Shown here piece by piece: positions 42,921 to 51,251 of a DNA stretch of 64,000 nt; within the stretch, counting starts at the first letter, position 1, and the number at the start of each line of letters is the position of its first letter. Origin of the DNA: Pelagibius sp965227505 (lineage in GTDB: Bacteria; Pseudomonadota; Alphaproteobacteria; Kiloniellales; Kiloniellaceae); the NCBI RefSeq assembly GCF_965227505.1, contig NZ_OZ245757.1, positions 2,666,001 through 2,730,000 on the forward strand. The letters run 5' to 3'. The notes beneath the pieces were generated by a model. That model was not told the DNA's origin and did not search any database. It was given only the letters and a program-made list of their open reading frames with translations. A program made the position numbers and the translations under genes.

Positions 42921-43364
42921 CCGCAGCTGACCAAGGACCTCTTGCAAGGAGTCGTGCAGGGACCGCCTCTGATCGTCGGTCATGCCGGCAGCGCCCTTCT
43001 CGACAACGGCCGAGAGAATGGAAACGGCCGCCTCGCCGCGCTTTTCCGGCGCCATCGCCGGCAGCATCATGCCGATGCAGTGGGGCATCATCGACTTCAG
43101 CATCATCTCAGGCATCTGTGACATGTGCTGTGCGGGGCTGCCCTGCATCATCTGAGACGTTCCGCCCGCTTTCTCGCCTGCACCCTCCGCCGCGCCGCCG
43201 GACATCATGCCCATCATCATGGGCATCATCTCCTTCATATCGAGGCCCTCGGTCATCTTGCCCATCATGGCGGCGCACATCTCCTTCTTCTCATTCGTAT
43301 CCATGCCGCCGAAGCACTTCTCCATCATGGCCTTCATCGTGGCCTGGCGTTCGCCCTGATCCAT
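42918..43364 (-). CDS. Methionine-rich protein, unknown function
   Basis: The 148-residue protein has an extraordinary number of methionines, in clusters such as MKEMMPMMMGMMSGG and EMMLKSMMPHCIGMMLPAM, and a few Cys (EKCFGG, KEMCAA). A C-terminal acidic/helical part (MTDDQRRSLHDSLQEVLGQL) is more ordinary. There is no signal peptide, so the protein should be cytoplasmic. Met-Cys clusters could bind copper(I)/silver, or simply form an oxidant-sensitive helix bundle. Neither is shown. ATG 43364 follows a GGAGCG ribosome-binding stretch. Confidence 0.72.
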   Translation of the reverse strand: MDQGERQATMKAMMEKCFGGMDTNEKKEMCAAMMGKMTEGLDMKEMMPMMMGMMSGGAAEGAGEKAGGTSQMMQGSPAQHMSQMPEMMLKSMMPHCIGMMLPAMAPEKRGEAAVSILSAVVEKGAAGMTDDQRRSLHDSLQEVLGQLR

Positions 43365-43632
43365 CGCTCCGTCCTCCGCTTTGCTGCGGCCTTTCCGGCC
43401 CCCCGACCGAGCCGCCACTCTGCACCCTGCCTGGTGACGCTAGTGCGAAATGCGCGCCCGCGCTCTGACCTCGGTCAATCCACGCGGGAGCGACTCCTTG
43501 AAAGCCTGCCCCGATGAGGCCGACTTCGAAATTCTTTGGACACCCGGCAACAGCAATCGGCTAGGCTCCCAACGGTGCGGGGCGAAGGGGGGCCTTGGGG
43601 TGCCCATGGGATGCCCTCAGGATGCAACGTGT

Positions 43633-44055
43633 ATGTCGAAAAAAGCCTACAAGAAGCAGTGCGCAGTCCTGGCCTACCGGCTGAGCAAGCGCGGCCCGAA
43701 GATCGCCCTGGTCACCTCGTTGGAGACGCGGCGCTGGGTGCTGCCGAAAGGCAACCTTGTCAATGGCCTCTCCGCCCGCCAGTCGGCAGCGCTGGAGGCC
43801 TTCGAGGAAGCCGGCCTGGAAGGCACCATGGCCAAGCGCAGCTGCGGCAGCTACGACTATGAGAAAACCGAACTGAAGGGCGGCGGGCTCTGCCGGGTCA
43901 GCGTCTATCCCATGGCGGTGACGCGGGTGAAGCGCAACTGGCCGGAGAAGGCGCTGCGTGAACGCAAGTGGATGAGCATCGAGAAAGCCGTCGCGGCCGT
44001 CGGCGAGGCGGAGTTGAAGACACTGATCGCCCGCTTCGGCAAGACGCTGAAGTAG
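43633..44055 (+). CDS. Nudix-fold hydrolase, divergent box
   Basis: The 140-residue protein starts at ATG 43633 (SKKAYKKQCAVLAYRLSKRGPK). It has WVLPKGNLVNGLSARQSAAL followed by EAFEEAGLEG, the Nudix helix with the catalytic E-x-x-EE kept but the usual Arg and first Glu changed to Leu. The family is known in alphaproteobacteria as diphosphoinositol/nucleoside-type Nudix proteins. Activity on a normal substrate is thus uncertain. The gene ends 4 bases from the convergent stop of the GlxA-type regulator. Confidence 0.82.
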   Translation: MSKKAYKKQCAVLAYRLSKRGPKIALVTSLETRRWVLPKGNLVNGLSARQSAALEAFEEAGLEGTMAKRSCGSYDYEKTELKGGGLCRVSVYPMAVTRVKRNWPEKALRERKWMSIEKAVAAVGEAELKTLIARFGKTLK

Positions 44056-44059
44056 CGCC

Positions 44060-45085
44060 TTACCGCACGGCGAAGCGGCGCCGGTAGTCGCCGGGCGTCA
44101 GCCCCATCACTTTGTGAAAGACCTTGCGAAAAGCGGCGGGATCTTCGTAGCCGACCTCCCAGGCGATGCGGCCGAACGGCAGGGACGAGAGCTCCAGCAG
44201 TTCGCGCGCCTTGCCGACGCGCAGACGCTGAAGATAAGCGGTCGGGTTCAGCCCCGTCGCCTTCTGGAAGCGCCGCAGGAAGGTGCGCTCGCTCAAGCCT
44301 GCCGCCGCCGCCATCGCCGGCAGCGACACCGCATCCTGGTAGCTCTTGTGCAGCCAGCGCTGGGCTTTCAGCACCGCCTCGTCGCCGTGCTGCAGGCGCG
44401 GTGCGAAGGTGCTGTAGAAGCGCTGCTCGCGGCCACCGGGGTCGACCAGAAAGAAGCGCGCCACCTCCAACATCACCGAAGGGCCGAGGAAGCGGTCGAC
44501 GATCCGAAGGCCGAGATCGACCCAGGCCATGACGCCGCCGGCGGTGATCACGTCCCCGTCCTCGACGATCAGCTTCTCGGTCTCGAGCCTGACCTCGGGA
44601 AAGAGAGCAGCGAAGTCGTCATGCAGGGCCCAGTGCGTGGTCGCCCCGCGCCCGTTCAGCAGCCCGGCCTGCGCCAGAGGAAAGGCGCCGGCACAGACCG
44701 AGCAGGCGACCGCGCCGCCGTCATGCTGGGCCGTCAGCCAGGCGCGCAGGACCGGCAGCAGGGCGGCGCCGGGCCGGTTGTCCAGACTCGGCGGCAGGAT
44801 GAAACAGGCCAGTTGCGCCGGCGTCCCCTCTCCGCTCGTGTAGCAGCATTCCACCGCCTGCGCGGTTTCCGTCAGATGCCAGTGGCTGACGCGCAGGGAA
44901 ACCGGGCGGCGCCCCTGCGGGCCAGCAATCCGCTCCGCGATCCGATTGGCCGCGAGGAACAGGTCGGTGAGGCCGTGGACAGCGGAGAGCTGCGCGCCCG
45001 GATATTGCATCACACCGATATCGACCGGCGCTGGTTTTGCGGCAGGCTTTGTCAGTTTTGCCTCGCCATTTGTCGTTTCCGCCAA
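44060..45085 (-). CDS. GlxA-type AraC regulator with DJ-1/PfpI domain
   Basis: The 341-residue protein has an N-terminal DJ-1/PfpI-like domain (VDIGVMQYPGAQLSAVHGLTDLFLAAN, ~20-190, with the C-A-G-A-F elbow at ~125). A C-terminal AraC/XylS DNA-binding pair follows (~235-335: AAAAGLSERTFLRRFQKATG, then AWEVGYEDPAAFRKVFHKVMG). No ATG fits. TTG at 45085 is taken because it clears the divergent isochorismatase gene at 45159, while the next start upstream would overlap it. It is divergent from that hydrolase, its probable target. Confidence 0.85.
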   Translation of the reverse strand: MAETTNGEAKLTKPAAKPAPVDIGVMQYPGAQLSAVHGLTDLFLAANRIAERIAGPQGRRPVSLRVSHWHLTETAQAVECCYTSGEGTPAQLACFILPPSLDNRPGAALLPVLRAWLTAQHDGGAVACSVCAGAFPLAQAGLLNGRGATTHWALHDDFAALFPEVRLETEKLIVEDGDVITAGGVMAWVDLGLRIVDRFLGPSVMLEVARFFLVDPGGREQRFYSTFAPRLQHGDEAVLKAQRWLHKSYQDAVSLPAMAAAAGLSERTFLRRFQKATGLNPTAYLQRLRVGKARELLELSSLPFGRIAWEVGYEDPAAFRKVFHKVMGLTPGDYRRRFAVR

Positions 45086-45158
45086 TTTCGACCATGGCAG
45101 GCGATCCCTACCTTGTCGAGCATCGCAACCCCAAGGGACATGAAGGAGACGCCCCCCA

Positions 45159-45746
45159 ATGACCAAAGGCAACACCAAGCCAAAAACCAAAACAGCCCTG
45201 CTCGTCATCGACCTGCAGAACGATTACTTCCCCGGCGGCAAGTGGACCTGCGAGGGCATCGAAGCCGCCACCACGAATGCCGCGCGGCTGATCGCGGCGG
45301 CCCGCGCGGCGGGCGACCTCGTGGTCCATATCCGCCATGAGTTCGCGAGCAGCGACGCCCCCTTCTTCGCGCCGGGCACGCCGGGCGCCGAGATCCACCC
45401 CGACGTCACGCCGGCGGAAGGGGCCACCGTCATCCTGAAGCACTACATCAACAGCTTCCGGGACACCGGCCTGAAGGCCATTCTCGAGCAGAACGGCATC
45501 GAGGAAGTGGTGATCTGCGGCGCCATGAGCCATCTCTGCATCGACGGCGCCACCCGCGCCGCCGACGACTTCGGTTATCGCTGCACCGTGGTCCATGACG
45601 CCTGCGCCGCGCGGGATCTGGAGTTCAACGGCGTCCGCGTTCCGGCGGCCCAGGTGCATGCCGCCTTTATGGCCGCACTCGCCGCCGCCTATGCCAAGGT
45701 GGTGTCCACCGATGCGCATCTGGAAGGGGCCGCCAAGGCCGCCTGA
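45159..45746 (+). CDS. Isochorismatase-family cysteine hydrolase
   Basis: The 195-residue protein has the catalytic triad of the family: D18 in LVIDLQNDYF, Lys ~94 in VILKHYINSF and C127 in CGAMSHLCIDGATRAA. Members hydrolyse amides or vinyl ethers (nicotinamidase, isochorismatase, N-carbamoylsarcosine amidase) and the exact substrate is not clear. A GlxA-type regulator is divergent, with 73 bases between the starts, and is likely to control it. ATG 45159 follows a clear GGAGACGCC ribosome-binding stretch. Confidence 0.92.
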   Translation: MTKGNTKPKTKTALLVIDLQNDYFPGGKWTCEGIEAATTNAARLIAAARAAGDLVVHIRHEFASSDAPFFAPGTPGAEIHPDVTPAEGATVILKHYINSFRDTGLKAILEQNGIEEVVICGAMSHLCIDGATRAADDFGYRCTVVHDACAARDLEFNGVRVPAAQVHAAFMAALAAAYAKVVSTDAHLEGAAKAA

Positions 45747-45804
45747 TCTTCCTGACCAGGCCGCCCCGAGAGTAACGCCCCGAGAACACCGCCCCGGACC
45801 TGCG

Positions 45805-46311
45805 CTACCAGCCGCGGGTTCCGGGGCCGCCCTTGAAGGGGCCGACGATGTCGGCGGTGCGCCAGCCGCCGTAGAAGTCGCCCTCCTGCGGGACAACGCG
45901 CTCACCGTCGACGAAGCAGGCCTCGACACGGCCGGCGTAGAAGCAGAGATGGTCCTTCAGGGCCCCATAAGGGCGCCAGGGCTCCGCGTAGCTCCAAGCG
46001 GCCGCCTCGCTGACGCGGCCGCTCACCTGGATCGACCAGTAGGCCGCCTGGCCCTTGAACTCGCATATCGAACGGCCCGGCGCCGATACCAGAAGGTCCC
46101 GGCGCAGATCCTCCGGCGGGATGTAGTAGCTGGGCGGATGGCTGGTCTCGAGAATGCGCAGGGCCCGCCGGGTCTCGGCGATGACCGTGTCGGCGAAGAC
46201 CACCTTCAGGTGCCGCTCCGTCGGCTCCAGGCGCGGCGGGCGCGGATAGTCCCAGACCGATTCCTGGCCGGGGCCCGGCACGACGCGGTCCTTGGGTCTT
46301 GGATCGAACAT
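45805..46311 (-). CDS. DUF427 domain protein
   Basis: The 168-residue protein has the DUF427 fold: ESVWDYPRPPRLEPTERHLKVVF at the start, ETSHPPSYYIPPEDLR near 60, then CEFKGQAAYWSIQV and AAWSYAEPWRPYGALKDHLCFY (~90-130). This small beta-barrel family is widespread and of unknown function. Its C-terminus (FYGGWRTADIVGPFKGGPGTRGW) is the usual end. ATG 46311 is the family start; the longer frame upstream is not conserved. It is convergent with the isochorismatase gene. Confidence 0.88.
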   Translation of the reverse strand: MFDPRPKDRVVPGPGQESVWDYPRPPRLEPTERHLKVVFADTVIAETRRALRILETSHPPSYYIPPEDLRRDLLVSAPGRSICEFKGQAAYWSIQVSGRVSEAAAWSYAEPWRPYGALKDHLCFYAGRVEACFVDGERVVPQEGDFYGGWRTADIVGPFKGGPGTRGW

Positions 46312-46443
46312 GCCCCTGACATAGGGCCGTAGCGGGCAACGGAAAGGCTGCCGGGCCTCCGCGTTGCCGGTGTCACTGCCCACCGGCGGCCTTGCCAAAG
46401 GCAATCGGCCTTGCGAAATCAGAAGGACATTTGAACTGCGGCT

Positions 46444-46860
46444 GTGACGAGGTCCGCTTTGCAAAACCCCGCTGACGACGACCGTGACCTGCAGGAAAGG
46501 CTGCGCCGGGTGCTGACGCTCTGCGCGGCCGCTGGTGAGACCCTCGCCTACCGCGATCTCGCCCAACGCGCGGAGGTTCCCGGACCGCATAGCATCCATC
46601 GCCTCACGCTGGCGCTGGAAGCGATGATCCGCGACGATCACGCCGCCGGCCGGCCGCTGCTGGCGGCCCTCGCCGTCGGCCGCGCGCAGAGAGGCGCGGA
46701 TGGCCGCCCCTTGCCCGGCCGCGGCTTCTTTCACCTCCTGGCCGAACTCGGCCGCTACGACGGCCCCGATCATGGCACGGCAGCGGCGGCCTGCCATGCC
46801 GGCGAGGTGGAGAAGGCACAGGCCTACTGGGGTGCGCGCGAAGCATCGGGTGGCGTTTAG
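46444..46860 (+). CDS. Hypothetical winged-helix-like protein
   Basis: The 138-residue protein starts at GTG 46444. It has a predicted winged-helix or small helical domain: ETLAYRDLAQRAEVPGPHSIHRLTLALEAMIRDDHAAGRP, then LLAALAVGRA and LPGRGFFHLLAELGRYDGPD. This fits a group of unnamed bacterial proteins with a 'restriction-like' or MGMT-like helical start, for which no function is known. It stands in 130 bases of space after DUF427 (divergent) and is followed by a tandem repeat. Confidence 0.65.
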   Translation: MTRSALQNPADDDRDLQERLRRVLTLCAAAGETLAYRDLAQRAEVPGPHSIHRLTLALEAMIRDDHAAGRPLLAALAVGRAQRGADGRPLPGRGFFHLLAELGRYDGPDHGTAAAACHAGEVEKAQAYWGAREASGGV

Positions 46861-46925
46861 GGGTTTTCCGGGTTGGGGGCTTTCCGGGTTGGGGGTTTTC
46901 CGGGTTGGGGCTTTCCGGGTTTGGC
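46861..46925. repeat. Tandem 15-16-base repeat, four copies
   Basis: Units of TTTTCCGGGTTGGGGG and its variant CTTTCCGGGTTGGGGG run four times head to tail, starting directly at the stop codon of the preceding gene. They lie in its 3' region, 60 bases before the next start codon. Confidence 0.85.
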
Positions 46926-46985
46926 GAAACCGGCCCGCGGGCGCTATCGTGACGCCGCCGCGCGGCCCCCGGAGCGGGAGATCCC

Positions 46986-48341
46986 ATGACGATGCAGCAC
47001 GACAAAAGAGGCCTGCCGCAGTCCGCCGCCAGTGCAGAGGCGATGCGGGCCTTCGACGCCACGGTGGAAGCCTACATGGCCTTCGAGCGCCAGACCGGCG
47101 ACCGCCTGAAGGATACGCTGAGCCTCGACCCCACCATGCCGCTGGCGCTCTGCCTGAAGGGCTGCTTCCTGCTGCTGTTCTGCAAGCGCGCCCTGGTGCC
47201 GCCGGCGGCCAGGGCCCTGGCCGCCGCCCGCGAAGCTGCCAAGGAGCGCGCCGTCAGCCCACGCGAAATGCAGCACATGGAGGGCCTGCAGCACTGGCTG
47301 GACGGGGACCTCCAGGCCGCCGCCGCCACCTGGGACGGCATCCTGATCGATCACCCCTACGATCTGGTTGCGCTGCGCATGGCGCATTACCTGCATTTTT
47401 ATCTCGGCGATGCGGCCGCGCTGCGCAATTCGGTAGCCCGCCCGCTCCACGCCTGGAGCGATGCCGTGCCGGGCTACGGCTACGTGCTCGGCATCAAGGC
47501 CTTCGCCCTGGAGGAAAGCGGCGACTATGCCGCGGCGGAGCGGGAGGGCCGCGCCGCCATCGAGCGCAACCGCGCCGACATCTGGGCCGCGCACGCGGTC
47601 GCCCATGTCATGGAGATGCAGGACCGCCCGGAGGAAGGGATCGCCTGGATCGGCGGCCTGGAAGACGCCTGGGGCGATTGCCACAACTTCACCTACCATG
47701 TGCACTGGCACCGCTGCCTCTTCCGCCTCGAGCGCGGCGACCACGACGGCGTGCTGCACGACTACGACACCAGGGTGCGGGCCGACCGCTCCGACGAGTT
47801 CCTCGACGTCATCAACGCCATCGCCCTGTTGTGGCGCCTGGAGCAGCGCGGCGTCGACGTCGGCGAGCGTTGGGAGGAACTGAGCCAGGTCTGCCGCGAT
47901 CTCAGCGAGGACCACCGCATGGTCTTCGGGGATGCCCACTACATCATCGCGCTGGCCGCCGGCGGAGACACCGGGGCCATCGAGACCGCCCTGGCCAGCC
48001 TGCAGCACTTCGCCGAGGGACACGGCAGCGAGGAAGCGGTGGCCCGCATCGTGGGCCTGCCGCTCGCCCGGGCTGCCGTCGCCCATCGCCAGGGCCGCTT
48101 CGGCGCTGCGGTCGAGGCGCTGCTGCCCCACCGCGCCGCGCTCCACCGCCTGGGCGGCAGCCGCGCCCAGCGCGACCTCTTCGAGCAGCTGCTGATCGAC
48201 GCGGCGGTCAAGGATGGACGCAGCGGCCTGGCCAAGGCCCTGCTGTCGGAGCGGGGGCTGCAGCGCCCGGGCAATCCCTGGAACGCGGCCATGGCGGAGG
48301 TCGCTGCCGAGGCTGCACCTTTGCAGCCGGCCCAGACGTGA
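46986..48341 (+). CDS. TTC38-like tetratricopeptide repeat protein
   Basis: The 451-residue protein is predicted to be all-helical. It matches the TTC38 family (tetratricopeptide-like helical pairs): MPLALCLKGCFLLLFCKRAL near 48-67, PYDLVALRMAHYLHFYLGDAAALRN near 125, WAAHAVAHVMEMQDRPEEGIAW near 200-222 and YHVHWHRCLFRLERGDHDGVL near 238-258. No enzyme motif is seen and partners are unknown. ATG 46986 follows GGGAGATCCC. An OsmC gene follows on the same strand. Confidence 0.88.
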   Translation: MTMQHDKRGLPQSAASAEAMRAFDATVEAYMAFERQTGDRLKDTLSLDPTMPLALCLKGCFLLLFCKRALVPPAARALAAAREAAKERAVSPREMQHMEGLQHWLDGDLQAAAATWDGILIDHPYDLVALRMAHYLHFYLGDAAALRNSVARPLHAWSDAVPGYGYVLGIKAFALEESGDYAAAEREGRAAIERNRADIWAAHAVAHVMEMQDRPEEGIAWIGGLEDAWGDCHNFTYHVHWHRCLFRLERGDHDGVLHDYDTRVRADRSDEFLDVINAIALLWRLEQRGVDVGERWEELSQVCRDLSEDHRMVFGDAHYIIALAAGGDTGAIETALASLQHFAEGHGSEEAVARIVGLPLARAAVAHRQGRFGAAVEALLPHRAALHRLGGSRAQRDLFEQLLIDAAVKDGRSGLAKALLSERGLQRPGNPWNAAMAEVAAEAAPLQPAQT

Positions 48342-48416
48342 CATCCCCAGACGTCACATCCAACGCACCCTCGGCGTCATGTCCGTGGTGCAGACCTTTC
48401 GAGAGGAGCCCCCAAG

Positions 48417-48911
48417 ATGCCCCGCGGCAAGGATCACCACTACGCACTCGACCTCACCTGGACCGGCGCCGCCGCCGGCCCGACCAGCCACTACAAGAGC
48501 TACTCCCGCGAGTACCGCGTTGATTTCGAAGGGAAACCCTCGATGACCGGGTCGTCGGACCCGGCCTTTCTGGGCGATCCGAAGCTGTACAACCCGGAAG
48601 ACCTGCTGCTGGTGGCGCTGTCCTCCTGCCACATGCTGTCCTACCTGGCGCTCGCCGCCCTGGAAGGCATCGAGGTGCTGGCCTACGAGGACAGCGCCCA
48701 GGGCACCATGCAGCAGCAGGGCCGCGGCGGCCGCTTCACCGACGTGCTGCTGCGCCCGCGCGTGGTCCTGGCCCCGGGCAGCGACCTCGCCCGCGGCGAG
48801 TCCCTGCACGAGGACGCCCACAAGACCTGTTTCATCGCCAACTCGGTCAACTTCCCCGTCCGCCACGCGGCCGACGTAACCTGCCGGGATCAGCAGGCAT
48901 CGGTTCGGTGA
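48417..48911 (+). CDS. OsmC-family peroxidase-like protein
   Basis: The 164-residue protein has both redox cysteines of the OsmC/Ohr fold, in the LSSCHMLSYL (Cys ~71) and HKTCFIANSV (Cys ~140) motifs, and the AEPLLLVALSS-type core helix (NPEDLLLVALSSC). Family members reduce organic hydroperoxides with a thiol donor. It starts at ATG 48417 after GGAGCCCCCAAG, and ends before an AT-rich stretch (48912-48965) that may hold the terminator or the promoter of the mla operon. Confidence 0.9.
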   Translation: MPRGKDHHYALDLTWTGAAAGPTSHYKSYSREYRVDFEGKPSMTGSSDPAFLGDPKLYNPEDLLLVALSSCHMLSYLALAALEGIEVLAYEDSAQGTMQQQGRGGRFTDVLLRPRVVLAPGSDLARGESLHEDAHKTCFIANSVNFPVRHAADVTCRDQQASVR

Positions 48912-49047
48912 TGCTGATTCGGAAGACAAAGCAGGCAAAATAGCTATTATTTCACGAGCGTTTAGGGTGAAATGACGGCCCGGACAGCGGCGGGGCGGCA
49001 GGTCGGAGTGTTGCCGGAAAGCCGCCCGGGCGAATCCCCTTGGCAGG

Positions 49048-50250
49048 ATGCAACCGGGGAACCGGGACGGACAGTGGGGTGACAACGGTGAGGGCAGCAG
49101 CGTGAGCGCGGCAGAGGAACTGCTGGCGGCCTCGTCCCTGGAGGTCGTCCGCGACGGACCGCGCCTGATTCTGCGTTTCATCGGCGACTGGACCACCGCG
49201 GAACTCTCCAAACACGACCCTGCGCTGCGCGGGCTCGATACCCAAAGCGCCCAGCAGGCGGCGCTCGACCTCACCCACTGCGCCACCGTCGACAGTGCCG
49301 GCGCCTGGGTTCTGGATCGCACGGTCGGCGACCTCAAGGCGCGCGGGCTGGTGGTGGAGGTGGTCGGCGCCACCCCGGCGGTGGAGACCCTGATGGGCAC
49401 GGTCGCGGCGCGGCACGTGAAATGCCCGCCGGCGCCCAATCCGGAGAACCCCCTGCTCGCTGTGGCGATCCGCCTGGGCCGGGAGACGCTGCGCATCAGC
49501 CGCGAAGCAGCGGCCCTGCTCTCGTTCCTCGGCCTCACCATCACCGTGATGCTGCGTACTCTGGCCCGGCCCTGGCGCATACGCTGGACCCCGCTGATCA
49601 GCCAGATGGAGCAGACCGGCTTCAACGCCCTGCCCATCGTCGGGCTGATTTCCTTTCTCGTCGGCGTCGTGCTGGCCTATCAGGGGGCCGACCAGCTGGC
49701 GCAGTTCGGCGCCCAGATCTTCACGGTCAACCTCGTCGCCGTCGGCATCCTGCGCGAGATGGGCATCCTGCTGACCTCCATCATCGTCGCCGGCCGTTCG
49801 GGCAGCGCCTTTACCGCGCAGATCGGCACCATGAAGGTGAACGAGGAAATCGACGCCATGCGCACCCTGGGCCTCGACCCCATGGAGGTGCTGGTGATGC
49901 CGCGGGTGCTCGCCCTGGTCCTGGTGCTGCCGTTGCTCACCTTCTACGCCGATATCATGGGGCTGCTTGGCGGCGCGGTCATGGCCACCATCGTGCTGGA
50001 CATCACCTTCTTTCAGTTCGCCCGCCAGCTGGCCGACGCGGTGACGGTGGAAACGCTGGCCGTCGGCATCATCAAGGCGCCTTTCTTCGCCTTCATCATC
50101 GGCATGATCGGCTGCTACGAGGGCCTGCAGGTCACCCGCAGCGCCGAGTCCGTCGGCCAGCAAACGACCAAGGCGGTGGTCGAAGCGATCTTCCTGGTGA
50201 TCGTGCTCGACGCGCTCCTGTCGATCTTCTTCTCGGTGATCGGGTTCTAG
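49048..50250 (+). CDS. mlaE: MlaE-type permease with N-terminal STAS domain
   Basis: The 400-residue inner membrane permease of a lipid transport ABC system (Mla) has a STAS domain at ~25-125 (LDLTHCATVDSAGAWVLDRTVGDL) fused to the MlaE membrane part. That part includes GLISFLVGVVLAYQGADQL, LTSIIVAGRSGSAFTAQIGTMKVNEEIDAM and LGLDPMEVLVMPR. The fused STAS takes the place of a separate MlaB, as is common in alphaproteobacteria. The start is ATG 49048; a GTG at 49102 would remove 18 residues and is possible. First gene of the mlaEFD-pqiC-like operon. Confidence 0.93.
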   Translation: MQPGNRDGQWGDNGEGSSVSAAEELLAASSLEVVRDGPRLILRFIGDWTTAELSKHDPALRGLDTQSAQQAALDLTHCATVDSAGAWVLDRTVGDLKARGLVVEVVGATPAVETLMGTVAARHVKCPPAPNPENPLLAVAIRLGRETLRISREAAALLSFLGLTITVMLRTLARPWRIRWTPLISQMEQTGFNALPIVGLISFLVGVVLAYQGADQLAQFGAQIFTVNLVAVGILREMGILLTSIIVAGRSGSAFTAQIGTMKVNEEIDAMRTLGLDPMEVLVMPRVLALVLVLPLLTFYADIMGLLGGAVMATIVLDITFFQFARQLADAVTVETLAVGIIKAPFFAFIIGMIGCYEGLQVTRSAESVGQQTTKAVVEAIFLVIVLDALLSIFFSVIGF

Positions 50251-50254
50251 CGCC

Positions 50255-51199
50255 ATGGCGGAGGGAACGGAGATGACGCCGCCGGGCAACGGCGATAACC
50301 CAAGTGGCCAGGACGCCAACGGGCAGGGCGCGAACGGCCAAGGTGCGAACGGCCAGGGTGCGGACGGCCGGGCGACGAACGGTTCGGGCGGAAAGCCGCG
50401 GGCGGATCAGCCGCCGATCCTCTCCATCGTCGGGCTGCGGACCCAGTTCGGCACTTCGGTCATTCACGACAACCTGGACTTCAGCGTGCAGCCCGGCGAG
50501 GTCATGGGCGTGGTCGGCGGTTCGGGCACCGGCAAGTCGGTGTTGATCCGCACCATCATCGGCCTCAACAAACCCACCGCCGGACGGATCACCGTCTTTG
50601 GCCGCGACCTCGCGAGCCTGAGCGAGGCGGAGACGACGGCCATGCAGTCCCGTTGGGGGGTTCTGTTTCAGGACGGCGCCCTCTTCTCCTCGCTCACCGT
50701 GGCGCAGAACATCGAGGTGCCGATGAAGGAGCACAGCGACCTGCCGCCCGAACTGCGCCAGGAACTGATCGACGTGAAGATCTCCATGGTCGGCCTGCCG
50801 CCGGACGCCGCCCACAAGTATCCGGCCGAACTCTCCGGCGGCATGCGCAAACGCGCCGGCCTGGCCCGCGCCCTGGCGCTGGATGCCGATATCCTGTTCC
50901 TCGACGAACCGACCGCCGGGCTCGACCCCATCGGCGCGGCCAACTTCGACATCCTGATCGGCGACCTGCAGCGCGCCCTGGGGCTGACGGTCGTGATGGT
51001 GACTCACGATCTGGACTCGCTCTATGCCATCTGTGACCGGGTTTCCGTGCTGGTGAACAAACGTGTTAAGGTGGGGACCATCGAAGAGCTCATGCATGAG
51101 CCGGACCCCTGGATTCAAGAGTACTTCGGCGGTCCACGCGGCCGGGCCGCCGCAGGCAGTGCCGAGCGCAGCGGCACGGCGCCGCAGAGCGCCGGCTGA
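50255..51199 (+). CDS. mlaF: MlaF-type ABC transporter ATPase
   Basis: The 314-residue ATPase subunit has Walker A VVGGSGTGKSVLIRTIIG, the signature ELSGGMRKRAGLARAL, Walker B ILFLDEPTAGLDPI and the H-loop VMVTHD. Homologues lack the extra N-terminus: residues ~1-47 are a low-complexity GQGANGQGANG-type stretch, encoded by a 15-base tandem repeat (50305-50379). The start follows the mlaE stop by 4 bases. The protein drives lipid movement by MlaE and MlaD. Confidence 0.95.
   Translation: MAEGTEMTPPGNGDNPSGQDANGQGANGQGANGQGADGRATNGSGGKPRADQPPILSIVGLRTQFGTSVIHDNLDFSVQPGEVMGVVGGSGTGKSVLIRTIIGLNKPTAGRITVFGRDLASLSEAETTAMQSRWGVLFQDGALFSSLTVAQNIEVPMKEHSDLPPELRQELIDVKISMVGLPPDAAHKYPAELSGGMRKRAGLARALALDADILFLDEPTAGLDPIGAANFDILIGDLQRALGLTVVMVTHDLDSLYAICDRVSVLVNKRVKVGTIEELMHEPDPWIQEYFGGPRGRAAAGSAERSGTAPQSAG
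50305..50379 (+). repeat. In-frame tandem 15-base repeat in mlaF
   Basis: Five units of about GGCCAGGGTGCGAAC lie head to tail and are in frame, giving the Gly/Gln/Asn/Ala-rich N-terminus of the ATPase. The unit length is the same as that of several intergenic arrays in the window (e.g. 39706-39750). Confidence 0.85.
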
Positions 51200-51251
51200 C
51201 AGCGCATGACACTGCAGCGCATGACATTGAGGATGGGGGACTGAGGGCTTC

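Noticed and set aside
44721..45095. ATG frame (124 residues) over the start of the GlxA-type regulator
   Set aside because: It is in a different frame from the DJ-1 and AraC domains and its translation has no domain. A frame shift is not needed because a TTG start fits.
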